Source: CAVBBU01 sp963593765
GTDB taxonomy: Bacteria; Bacillota; Clostridia; Lachnospirales; Lachnospiraceae
Assembly (NCBI GenBank): GCA_963593765.1
Contig: CAVBBU010000048.1
Span: forward strand, 1 to 14,694
DNA length: 14,694 nucleotides
Direction: 5' to 3'
Part shown: one piece after another, positions 8,157 to 14,694 of the stretch
Layout: each line of letters begins with the position of its first letter
Position numbering within the stretch: position 1 is the stretch's first letter
Made by a program: the position numbers and the translations under genes
The notes under the pieces: generated by a model
Told to the model about the DNA's origin: nothing
Database searches by the model: none
The model's input: the letters and a program-made list of their open reading frames with translations, nothing else

Positions 8157-9611
8157 ATGGCTACTATTATCGGAGAGGGTATTACATTTGATGACGTATT
8201 ACTTCAGCCTGCTTATTCTAATGTTATAGGAAATCAGGTTGATATATCTACAAGACTTACTAATAAGATTAGGCTAAACATACCATTTATGAGTGCAGGC
8301 ATGGACACAGTTACAGAGCACAGGATGGCTATAGCTATGGCTCGTCAGGGCGGTATAGGTATCATTCACAAAAATATGTCTATAGAAGCACAGGCAGAGG
8401 AAGTAGATAAGGTAAAACGCTCCGAGTATGGTGTTATCACAGATCCATTTTATCTCTCACCTGATCAAACGCTTGCAGATGCAGACGAGTTAATGTCTAA
8501 ATTCCGCATATCTGGTGTACCTATAACAGAGGGTAAAAAGCTAGTCGGAATACTAACAAACAGAGACCTTAAATTTGAAACAGATTACAGCAAAAAGATA
8601 AGAGACTGCATGACTAGTCAAAACCTGGTTACTACACTTGAGGGAACGACCTTAGACGATGCAAAAAGTATACTAGCAAGGGCAAAGGTAGAAAAGCTGC
8701 CTATAGTAGATAAGGACAATAACCTAGTTGGTCTAATAACTATCAAGGATATAGAAAAGCAGATTAAATATCCAAACTCAGCAAAGGACGAGCAGGGGAG
8801 ACTGCTTTGCGGAGCAGCTCTTGGAATAACTGCAAATGTTCTTGATAGATGTAAGGAGCTTGTATCATCTAAGGTAGATGTAGTCGTTCTTGATTCTGCA
8901 CATGGACATTCGGAAAATGTTATAAGGTGCGTTAGAATGATTAAGGAGGCTTATCCGGAGCTTCAATTAATAGCAGGAAATGTAGCAACAGGAGAAGCAA
9001 CAAAGGCACTTATAGAGGCTGGCGTTGACTGCGTTAAGGTTGGTATAGGACCTGGCTCTATATGTACTACGAGAGTAGTTGCAGGAATAGGCGTTCCGCA
9101 GATAAGTGCGATAATGGATTGCTACAATGTAGCTAAGGAATACAACATACCTATAATAGCAGACGGTGGAATCAAATATTCAGGAGATACAACTAAGGCA
9201 CTTGCCGCAGGCGGCTCTGTATGTATGATGGGATCACTTTTTGCAGGCTGTGATGAAGCACCTGGTGACTTCGAGCTGTATCAAGGAAGAAAGTATAAGG
9301 TATACAGGGGCATGGGCTCTTTAGCTGCTATGGAAAATGGCAGCAAGGATCGTTACTTCCAAAGTGATGCAAGAAAACTAGTTCCAGAGGGAGTAGAAGG
9401 AAGAGTTGCTTACAAGGGCTCTGTTGAGGATACTATTTTCCAGATGGTAGGCGGCTTAAGATCAGGTATGGGTTATTGCGGTGCAAAGGATATACCTACG
9501 CTGCAGTCTAGTGCGAAGTTTATAAAGATATCTGCAGCAGGACTTAAGGAAAGCCATCCGCATGATATACATATAACTAAGGAAGCACCAAACTATAGTA
9601 CAGAAGGATAA
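8157..9611 (+). CDS. guaB: Inosine-5'-monophosphate dehydrogenase
   Basis: A 484-residue protein, the usual length for bacterial IMPDH. The start is ATG 8157, eight bases after a strong AAGGAGG at 8142-8148; an upstream in-frame TTG at 8100 falls in the promoter. The N-terminus has the TIM-barrel entry TFDDVLLQPAYSNV. Two CBS domains occupy about residues 90-205 (for example the segments around SGVPITEGKKLVGILTNRD and VEKLPIVDKDNNLVGLI). The catalytic loop GPGSICTTRVV places the active cysteine at Cys303. The flap MGSLAAM and the later EGRVAYKGSV follow. The enzyme oxidises IMP to XMP with NAD+, the first committed step to guanine nucleotides. It has its own promoter and is only three bases from apbE. 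Confidence 0.97.
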   Translation: MATIIGEGITFDDVLLQPAYSNVIGNQVDISTRLTNKIRLNIPFMSAGMDTVTEHRMAIAMARQGGIGIIHKNMSIEAQAEEVDKVKRSEYGVITDPFYLSPDQTLADADELMSKFRISGVPITEGKKLVGILTNRDLKFETDYSKKIRDCMTSQNLVTTLEGTTLDDAKSILARAKVEKLPIVDKDNNLVGLITIKDIEKQIKYPNSAKDEQGRLLCGAALGITANVLDRCKELVSSKVDVVVLDSAHGHSENVIRCVRMIKEAYPELQLIAGNVATGEATKALIEAGVDCVKVGIGPGSICTTRVVAGIGVPQISAIMDCYNVAKEYNIPIIADGGIKYSGDTTKALAAGGSVCMMGSLFAGCDEAPGDFELYQGRKYKVYRGMGSLAAMENGSKDRYFQSDARKLVPEGVEGRVAYKGSVEDTIFQMVGGLRSGMGYCGAKDIPTLQSSAKFIKISAAGLKESHPHDIHITKEAPNYSTEG

Positions 9612-9614
9612 GAA

Positions 9615-10643
9615 TTGAAATCAAATACTAAAAAAATATATACCGTAGCAATAATACTACTTGTAGTGCTTATAGCTGCGGTATTATTGTACGAAAAGAA
9701 AAATAATAAAACCACCGCAACCATAAGCAAATCTGCCTATATGATGGATACTATTATAGCTATTAGTCTTTATGGAGATGATGCTAAAAAAGAAGATGTT
9801 CTTGAGGGAAGCATAAAACTATGTGAGCAATATGACAGCATGCTCTCTATAGATGATGAAGGCAGTGAGATATATAAACTAAATCATAGAACAGCAGGGG
9901 AAAATAAAATTAAAACTACAAAGGAGGTAGCAGAGCTTATATTGGCAGCACTTAGCTACTGCGATATGTCAAATGGAAGCTTTGATATAACTATAGAGCC
10001 TGTTAGCAGTCTTTGGGATTTTAATTCCGACCTGCCATCGCTTCCGAATGATGCGAGTCTGAGTGCGGCGCTAGCGGCAGTTGATTATCACAACGTATCA
10101 GTAGACGGCGAGTATATAATCTTTGCAAATGACGACACTAGGATAGATATAGGTGCTATTGGAAAGGGTTATATAGCAGATAAGGTGGCTGCATATCTAA
10201 GGGAGAATGGCATTACAAGTGCGATTATAAACCTTGGTGGCAATGTCCTTTGTATCGGAAGCTATAATAATGATCAAAATTTTAATATAGGTCTTATGAA
10301 GCCTTATTCAAATAGCAGTGAGGTGATAGAAACTCTATCTATAGATAATATGTCTGTGGTATCATCAGGCGTATACGAAAGATGCTTTGACCTTGACGGG
10401 GTGCATTATCATCATATACTTAATCCTAGAACCGGATATCCATATCAAAATGGCCTTACTCAGGTTACTATAATTACAGAAAGCTCTACAGCAGCGGATG
10501 CATTAAGCACAGTAGTATTTTGCCTTGGAGAAGAGGAAGGAGCTAAGCTGGTAGAAGGGCTTGACGGTACATATGCTTTTTTTGTACATGAGGACGGAAG
10601 CCTAACATATACAAGTGGGGCTGAAAAGCTTATAAAGAAGTAG
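9615..10643 (+). CDS. apbE: FAD:protein FMN transferase (ApbE family), membrane-anchored
   Basis: A 342-residue ApbE protein. The start is TTG 9615, supported by AGAAGG at 9602-9607 and by the lack of any ATG before residue 43. The TTG start yields a short basic stretch and one hydrophobic helix, about residues 9-26 (YTVAIILLVVLIAAVLLY). No lipobox cysteine follows, unlike most secreted ApbE lipoproteins. Family signatures are DTIIAISLYG near 45, RIDIGAIGKGY at 176-186, INLGGNVLCIG, HHILNPRTGYPY, and the metal-binding TAADALSTVVFCLG near 292-305. ApbE attaches FMN by a phosphodiester bond to Ser/Thr of target proteins outside the membrane, such as Rnf/Nqr subunits. No target is encoded here. 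It probably shares the guaB promoter. Confidence 0.93.
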   Translation: MKSNTKKIYTVAIILLVVLIAAVLLYEKKNNKTTATISKSAYMMDTIIAISLYGDDAKKEDVLEGSIKLCEQYDSMLSIDDEGSEIYKLNHRTAGENKIKTTKEVAELILAALSYCDMSNGSFDITIEPVSSLWDFNSDLPSLPNDASLSAALAAVDYHNVSVDGEYIIFANDDTRIDIGAIGKGYIADKVAAYLRENGITSAIINLGGNVLCIGSYNNDQNFNIGLMKPYSNSSEVIETLSIDNMSVVSSGVYERCFDLDGVHYHHILNPRTGYPYQNGLTQVTIITESSTAADALSTVVFCLGEEEGAKLVEGLDGTYAFFVHEDGSLTYTSGAEKLIKK

Positions 10644-10728
10644 TAGCCAAATATAAGAGTAGACGAGAAGCAGCAAACATACTGATAAAAAAGTCGTTAA
10701 AGCAGGTCGGTAAACAAAATAAATTTGC

Positions 10729-10756
10729 TTGATAATAATCACTAAAATGCTATAAT
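10729..10756 (+). promoter_or_regulatory. Extended -10 promoter of the small-protein/metal-ATPase unit
   Basis: A perfect TATAAT at 10751-10756 preceded by TG at 10748-10749 (extended -10). A -35-like TTGATA lies at 10729-10734 with a 16-base spacer. The predicted leader is about 25 bases, ending in the ribosome site ACGGAGG at 10774-10780. The 144-base gap after apbE holds this promoter; no clear terminator for guaB-apbE is visible in it. Confidence 0.7.
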
Positions 10757-10787
10757 AATTAAACGTATATGAAACGGAGGTATTACT

Positions 10788-11042
10788 ATGAATAAGATAT
10801 GCGGTAAGCTTGCATTATTTGCAGGCGGTGTGCTTTTTGGAACAGCAGGAGTACAGATACTTGGAAGCAAGGATGCTAAGAAGGCATATACACATGCGAC
10901 AGCAGCAGTGCTAAGAGCTAAGGACTGCGTTATGACTACAGTAACTACTATAAGGGAAAATGGCGATGACATATTAGCAGATGCTAAAGCCATAAACGAA
11001 GAGAGAGCTCAGAAGGAAGCTGAGAAAAACGAAGAGCTTTAA
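10788..11042 (+). CDS. Small membrane-anchored protein, DUF6110-like; candidate PacL-type partner of the adjacent metal ATPase
   Basis: An 84-residue protein with one N-terminal hydrophobic segment (about residues 8-26, LALFAGGVLFGTAGVQILG). A basic, helix-prone middle follows (KDAKKAYTHATAAVLRAKD), then a charged Glu/Lys/Ala C-terminus likely to be a long helix. I recognise it as like the DUF6110 family found beside P-type ATPases in Firmicutes; the name is from memory. In layout it closely parallels mycobacterial PacL1 (Rv3269, DUF1490), a small protein encoded next to the metal ATPase CtpC that aids metal efflux. Unlike PacL1 there is no C-terminal Asp/His metal motif. Possible ligands are Cys5, His36 and Cys47. 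Its start is secure (ACGGAGG, spacing 7). It has its own promoter and is separated from the ATPase by a hairpin. The chaperone role is inferred. Confidence 0.8.
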   Translation: MNKICGKLALFAGGVLFGTAGVQILGSKDAKKAYTHATAAVLRAKDCVMTTVTTIRENGDDILADAKAINEERAQKEAEKNEEL

Positions 11043-11052
11043 TAGCAACTAC

Positions 11053-11088
11053 AGCCATTATGGGAATGACCTATAATGGCTTTTGTTT
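11053..11088 (+). terminator. Intra-operon terminator-like hairpin (attenuator) between small protein and ATPase
   Basis: GCCATTAT at 11054-11061 pairs perfectly with ATAATGGC at 11073-11080 around an 11-base loop, followed by TTTTGTTT at 11081-11088. The A at 11053 can also pair with the T at 11081. It lies 11 bases after the small-gene stop and just before the ATPase ribosome site at 11093-11100. The stem is modest and the T-tract is broken by a G, so partial termination is more likely than full. It could keep the small protein in excess over the ATPase. Confidence 0.6.
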
Positions 11089-11101
11089 GCGTGGAGGAGA
11101 T

Positions 11102-13177
11102 ATGAAAAAGGTTATACTACACGAATCAAAGGGTAGAATCAGAGTACATATAGGACAAAAAAAGCTGACCTTGCAGCAGGCTGATGCATGGGAATATTAT
11201 ATCAGAGAGCATGAGGACGTTACTAAGGTTAAGGTATATGACAGAACCGGAGATATAATAATAGTATATACGGGTAAGAGAGAGCATATAATAGACCTTA
11301 TAAAGAGCTTTGATTATGATAAGGCATATGAGCTAGTTCCTGAGCATACAGGCAGGCAGCTTAACAGAGATTACGAGGATAGACTGACATTTACCATTAT
11401 AAAAAGGGGAATGTCGGTGATATTTTTGCCGGCACCTGTAAGATATGTGGTATCAACTGTCAGAGCTGTTAAATATATTTTTAAGGGACTTGATTGCCTT
11501 CTTAGATGTCGCATAGAGGTTCCTGTACTTGATGCAACGGCTATAGCAGCATCACTTATTAGAGGCGACCATGAAACCGCAGGCTCTATAATGTTCCTCC
11601 TCGGGCTAGGCGAAATACTTGAGGAGTGGACACATAAAAAGTCTGTAGATGACCTTGCAAGAACTATGTCTCTTAATGTAGATAAGGCATGGCTTATATC
11701 TAGCAGTGGACAGGAGATACTTGTACCAGTTAGTCAGATAACAGTTGGAGAGGCAGTAGTAGTTAGAACGGGGAACATGATACCGCTTGATGGCAGAGTT
11801 CTTTCGGGCGAAGCGATGGTTAATCAGGCGTCTATCACAGGTGAGTCACTTCCAGTTAGAAAGAGCGAGGGTAGCTATGTATATGCAGGAACTGTAGTCG
11901 AAGAAGGTAGCTGCACAGTAACAGTAGATAAGGATACAGGAAGCGGCAGATATGACAGAATAGTTAAGATGATAGAGGAGTCCGAAAAGCTCAAATCATC
12001 TACAGAGGATAAGGCATCACATCTTGCAGATAGCTTAGTTCCATACAGCCTTGGTGCTACAGCACTTACCTATCTTATTACTGGAAATATTACGAAAGCT
12101 ATATCTATACTTATGGTAGATTTTTCATGTGCACTAAAGCTTGCCATGCCTATATCTGTTCTTTCTGCTATGCGAGAGAGCAGCAGCCATAAAATATCTG
12201 TAAAGGGTGGTAAGTTTATGGAGGCTATGGCTGATGCAGATACGATAATTTTTGATAAAACTGGAACACTTACCTATGCACAGCCAAAGGTGTCTAAGGT
12301 TGTAGCCTTTGGTGGCAATGATGAAAATGAGATGCTAAGGCTTGCTGCCTGCCTAGAGGAGCATTATCCACATTCTATGGCAAATGCAGTTATAACCGAG
12401 GCCAAAAGGCGAGGGCTAAATCATGAAGAAAAGCATACTAAGGTTGATTATGTTGTTGCACATGGAATAGCAAGTGCAGTAGATGATAAGCAGGTATGTA
12501 TAGGAAGCTATCATTTTATATTCCAGGACGAGGGCTGTGCTATTCCTGCTGAGGAAAAGGAAAGGTTTGACAGCTTGCCTGCAGAGTGCTCTATGCTTTA
12601 CCTTGCTATAAGTGGAAGACTTGCAGCAGTTATATGTATAGAGGATCCGCTTAGAAGCGAGGCAAGAGCTGCTATAGAGGGCTTAAGAGAGCTTGGCTTT
12701 AGTAAGATAGTTATGATGACTGGCGATAATAAAAAAACTGCAAGCGTTATAGCCAGTCAGGTAGGAGTGGATGAATACTACGCAGAGGTTCTGCCAGAGG
12801 ATAAGGCAGCATATGTTAAGAAGGAGCATGAGCTAGGTCGTAAGGTGGTTATGATAGGTGATGGTGTCAATGATTCTCCGGCACTTTCTGAGGCAGATGT
12901 AGGAATAGCAATAAGTGAGGGTGCTGCTATAGCAAGAGAGATAGCAGATATAACTATATCATCAGAAAACTTAAATACCTTGATTTTATTAAGAAGAATA
13001 AGCATGGCTCTTATGGAAAGAATTGATAGTAATTATAAATTTATAATGTCATTTAATTTTATGCTTATAGTGCTTGGCGTACTTGGGGTGCTTCCGCCTG
13101 CATCATCATCACTACTGCATAATATGTCGACGCTAGGAATAGGCTTAAAGAGCATGACTAATTTGATAGAGGAATAA
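11102..13177 (+). CDS. P1B-type heavy-metal-translocating ATPase, CtpC-like
   Basis: A 691-residue P-type ATPase. The start is ATG 11102 with GGAGGAG at 11093-11099; an upstream ATG at 11060 lies inside the hairpin with no site. The first 75 residues look like a heavy-metal-associated fold without the CxxC metal motif (VILHESKGRIRVHI). Core motifs are TGES at 246-249, DKTGT from Asp385, the HP-type motif HYPHS at 421-425, and GDGVND at 586-591. The membrane motif that sets metal choice is F-S-C (341-343) followed by ALKLAMP, where typical members have C-P-C and ATP. The last helices carry HNMSTLGIGLKSM, with His-Asn in place of the usual His-Glu. With the small partner upstream, this suggests efflux of a transition metal such as Zn or Mn; the substrate is inferred only. 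Confidence 0.92.
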   Translation: MKKVILHESKGRIRVHIGQKKLTLQQADAWEYYIREHEDVTKVKVYDRTGDIIIVYTGKREHIIDLIKSFDYDKAYELVPEHTGRQLNRDYEDRLTFTIIKRGMSVIFLPAPVRYVVSTVRAVKYIFKGLDCLLRCRIEVPVLDATAIAASLIRGDHETAGSIMFLLGLGEILEEWTHKKSVDDLARTMSLNVDKAWLISSSGQEILVPVSQITVGEAVVVRTGNMIPLDGRVLSGEAMVNQASITGESLPVRKSEGSYVYAGTVVEEGSCTVTVDKDTGSGRYDRIVKMIEESEKLKSSTEDKASHLADSLVPYSLGATALTYLITGNITKAISILMVDFSCALKLAMPISVLSAMRESSSHKISVKGGKFMEAMADADTIIFDKTGTLTYAQPKVSKVVAFGGNDENEMLRLAACLEEHYPHSMANAVITEAKRRGLNHEEKHTKVDYVVAHGIASAVDDKQVCIGSYHFIFQDEGCAIPAEEKERFDSLPAECSMLYLAISGRLAAVICIEDPLRSEARAAIEGLRELGFSKIVMMTGDNKKTASVIASQVGVDEYYAEVLPEDKAAYVKKEHELGRKVVMIGDGVNDSPALSEADVGIAISEGAAIAREIADITISSENLNTLILLRRISMALMERIDSNYKFIMSFNFMLIVLGVLGVLPPASSSLLHNMSTLGIGLKSMTNLIEE

Positions 13178-13183
13178 ATCATC

Positions 13184-14092
13184 GTGAATAATATATCGAA
13201 AAAAGATAGAATACTAGGAGCAATGCTTGCACTTTTTGGAGGTGCACTTTGGGGACTTTCAGGAACTATAGGTGAATTTCTTTTTACAAGAAAAGCAGTA
13301 TCTAGCTTGTGGCTAGTGCCATATAGACTTCTAGTTGCAGGAATAATACTTTTAATATATTGCATTTTGAAATTTGGAATAAAATATATTACAAAGCCAT
13401 TTACAGTAGCACTTCATAGAAAGGAGCTGCTGGTATATGCTATCTTTGGAATTACACTTAGCCAGCTAGCTTATTTTATGACTATACAGCTTTCAACAGC
13501 TGGCATCGCAACTATACTTCAGGATCTAAGTCCTGTTTTTATACTTATATGTGTTTGTATAGCAGGGAAAAGATTGCCAAGCCTTGGAGAGGTAACAGCT
13601 ATAGCATTAGCACTTTTTGGAGTAATGCTTCTTGTTACGCACGGAAAACTAGGAGACTTTGCAGTATCACCTGGTGCGCTGATTATGGGTGTAATCACAG
13701 CCTGCGGCGTAGTAGTATATAATCTTTATCCTCAAAATATATTAAAGACATATAATATTATACTTCTTCAGGCATGGTCATTTTTAATTGGTGGAATAAT
13801 ACTGTGCATTATTTTTAGACCATGGACTAGAACTCCCGAAATAGTAGACTGGCAGGTTATGCTTGGCTTTGCAGGCGTTGTTATTACAGGAAATATTATG
13901 GCATTTAATATATACATGCTAGGCGTTAGTAAGATAGGTGCACAAAAGGCGGTGCTGTATGGCTTTACAGAGCCTATAACAGCAGCACTTCTATCAAGCC
14001 TTCTACTTGGAGCAGACTTTACTGTATGGGATGGAGTGGGCTTTGCATGCGTGTTTGTGATGCTGGTGCTGCTGTCGTTAAGGAAGGACTAA
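13184..14092 (+). CDS. DMT superfamily permease (EamA family)
   Basis: A 302-residue membrane protein with about ten hydrophobic segments in two EamA halves. The first half begins MLALFGGALWGLSGTIGEFLF near residue 15. The second begins near PGALIMGVITACGVVVYNLY and contains LYGFTEPITAALLSSLLLG, a typical EamA pattern. The start is GTG 13184 with AGAGGA at 13168-13173, spacing ten bases. The first ATG, 14 codons in, would still leave a full first helix, so the start is not certain. The family exports small metabolites such as amino acids or other solutes; the substrate cannot be read from sequence. It begins six bases after the ATPase stop and is probably in the same transcript, though no functional tie to metal export is evident. 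Confidence 0.9.
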   Translation: MNNISKKDRILGAMLALFGGALWGLSGTIGEFLFTRKAVSSLWLVPYRLLVAGIILLIYCILKFGIKYITKPFTVALHRKELLVYAIFGITLSQLAYFMTIQLSTAGIATILQDLSPVFILICVCIAGKRLPSLGEVTAIALALFGVMLLVTHGKLGDFAVSPGALIMGVITACGVVVYNLYPQNILKTYNIILLQAWSFLIGGIILCIIFRPWTRTPEIVDWQVMLGFAGVVITGNIMAFNIYMLGVSKIGAQKAVLYGFTEPITAALLSSLLLGADFTVWDGVGFACVFVMLVLLSLRKD

Positions 14093-14111
14093 TTACAGAG
14101 GTGGTGTCAAA

Positions 14112-14405
14112 ATGGATAGAGCTTTAAGATGGAATCAGATGCCTGTTGGAACGCAGCTAGCTAATGTAGGCGGTGAAATCAGCCGTGCAATAAGATGGAA
14201 GAATAAAGGAGAGAAGGATAAGGAGCTTAGCTTTCTAAAAAAAGCAATGGAATTTCTTGATTTAACTATAAGTGATCCTAAAAATCAGAAGCGATTAGGA
14301 GAACTTAATGAATGTAAATATGAGCTCAATGATTTTTTCTTTGGTGGTAACACATATCAAAATACAGATGAAAGCTTGATGAAATTTTACGATTCGTTTA
14401 TCTGA
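14112..14405 (+). CDS. Conserved-looking small helical protein of unknown function
   Basis: A 97-residue soluble protein that I do not assign to a named family. It has a good ribosome site (AGAGGTGGTG at 14097-14106) six bases before the ATG, and codon use like its neighbours. The sequence is helix-rich and charged: VGTQLANVGGEISRAIRWKN near the N-terminus, KELSFLKKAMEFLDLTISD in the middle, and an aromatic end (DESLMKFYDSFI). No membrane segment, signal peptide or catalytic motif is seen. Small proteins with this pattern occur in Clostridia, in my recollection, but without a known role. It follows the permease by 19 bases and is the last gene of the unit. A helical bundle of about three helices is the likely fold. 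Confidence 0.75.
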   Translation: MDRALRWNQMPVGTQLANVGGEISRAIRWKNKGEKDKELSFLKKAMEFLDLTISDPKNQKRLGELNECKYELNDFFFGGNTYQNTDESLMKFYDSFI

Positions 14406-14512
14406 GATAGTTGCACACATGCCCTACATAATGGCATGTGTCTGCTCGAGGGCTCTAGTTCTCAAAATAGGGAGGCTTCATGTTACTTCAAAATTGGAAT
14501 TCAGAGTATATC

Positions 14513-14549
14513 CGAAATTTCTTAACAACTTTGTTGTTTAGAAATTTCG
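14513..14549. repeat. Near-perfect 17-bp inverted repeat with TTT loop
   Basis: CGAAATTTCT at 14513-14522 pairs with AGAAATTTCG at 14540-14549. Inside it, AACAAC at 14524-14529 pairs with GTTGTT at 14533-14538. A single T-T mismatch (14523/14539) interrupts the stem, and the loop is TTT at 14530-14532. It is the most regular palindrome in the window and would fold on either strand. No T-tract follows on the + strand. Confidence 0.8.
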
Positions 14550-14587
14550 CACACTTTCTGATCCGATTTAGTCGGGAAGAAAGTGTT

Positions 14588-14654
14588 CCCGTACAAAGAG
14601 TGTGAGCAGCGCATAGCGGTTTCCAGCGTAGCTGCGAGCACTGCTTTATACGGG
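14588..14654. repeat. 67-base long imperfect hairpin
   Basis: The outer stem is CCCGTA with TACGGG, followed after one mismatch by AAAG with CTTT. It continues with AGTG 14599-14602 and CACT 14639-14642 past a bulged G, then GCAGC 14606-14610 and GCTGC 14631-14635. A GC-rich tip folds near 14616-14627 (GCGG, TTT loop, CC, GC). The result is a rod of about 20 pairs with small internal loops, typical of repetitive extragenic palindromes or structured RNA. Confidence 0.65.
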
Positions 14655-14694
14655 ATATACGACTGTTTGTAAAATATATTTATAATATGAACTT

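Larger units (their letters stand above)
14406..14694. other. Structured non-coding 3' region: chain of hairpins, no convincing gene
   Basis: After the 97-aa gene no convincing coding sequence is present. Inverted repeats follow one another. ACACATGCC 14415-14423 pairs with GGCATGTGT 14433-14441. A 17-bp stem with one T-T mismatch and a TTT loop spans 14513-14549. ACACTTTCT 14551-14559 pairs with AGAAAGTGT 14578-14586. CCCGTA 14588-14593 pairs with TACGGG 14649-14654, and this stem continues through AAAG/CTTT, AGTG/CACT and GCAGC/GCTGC. A further stem, CGGGAA 14573-14578 with TTCCCG 14586-14591, competes with the last two. None of the hairpins is followed by a clear T-run. A -10-like TATAAT sits at 14681-14686 without a good -35. 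It could be a repeat element, a leader for the next gene, or a small RNA. Confidence 0.6.

Noticed and set aside
11060..11101. ATG 11060 as the ATPase start
   Set aside because: It falls inside the hairpin stem, has no ribosome site, and adds 14 residues absent from the family; ATG 11102 has GGAGGAG just upstream.
14415..14441. Hairpin ACACATGCC/GGCATGTGT as a canonical terminator of the last gene
   Set aside because: The stem is good, but the sequence after it is GC-mixed with no T-run, so intrinsic termination is not supported.

Overview
The window is 14.7 kb of low-GC DNA in which every convincing gene lies on the + strand. Codon use is rich in ATA (Ile), AGA (Arg) and CTT (Leu). The gene families and the style of the ribosome-binding sites suggest a Clostridia member of the Firmicutes, most likely Lachnospiraceae-like. 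That placement is inferred from protein flavour; no rRNA is present to confirm it.

Layout. (1) Positions 2-1453 hold the 3' part of a secreted surface protein: a run of GGDVEA-type beta-repeats, a Ser/Gly linker and a C-terminal cell-wall-binding (choline-binding-like) module. A strong intrinsic terminator at 1527-1569 follows. (2) Positions 1646-8094 form a tightly packed housekeeping operon: tex, tsaE, tsaB, rimI, rnz, tsaD, ispD. It carries three of the proteins for tRNA t6A37 synthesis (TsaB, TsaD, TsaE; TsaC is not here), the tRNA 3'-processing enzyme RNase Z, the S18 acetyltransferase RimI, the RNA-binding protein Tex, and the isoprenoid enzyme IspD. (3) A clear sigma-A-type promoter at 8100-8128 starts guaB (IMP dehydrogenase). 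apbE (FAD:protein FMN transferase, membrane-anchored, TTG start) follows three bases later. (4) An extended -10 promoter at 10729-10756 drives a small membrane-anchored protein (84 aa). It is followed by a terminator-like hairpin and then a P1B-type metal ATPase whose usual CPx motif reads F-S-C. The pair resembles the mycobacterial PacL1/CtpC metal-efflux pair in layout. A DMT/EamA permease and an unrecognised 97-aa protein close this unit. (5) The last 289 bases (14406-14694) hold no convincing gene. They contain a chain of strong hairpins, some mutually exclusive, and a -10-like TATAAT near the right edge.

How it fits together. Regions 2 and 3 are core translation, tRNA-maturation and nucleotide metabolism. 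The least ordinary parts are the small-protein/ATPase metal unit with its internal attenuator-like hairpin, the placement of rnz inside the t6A cluster, and the structured 3' tail. No CRISPR array, tRNA, rRNA or transposase gene was seen.
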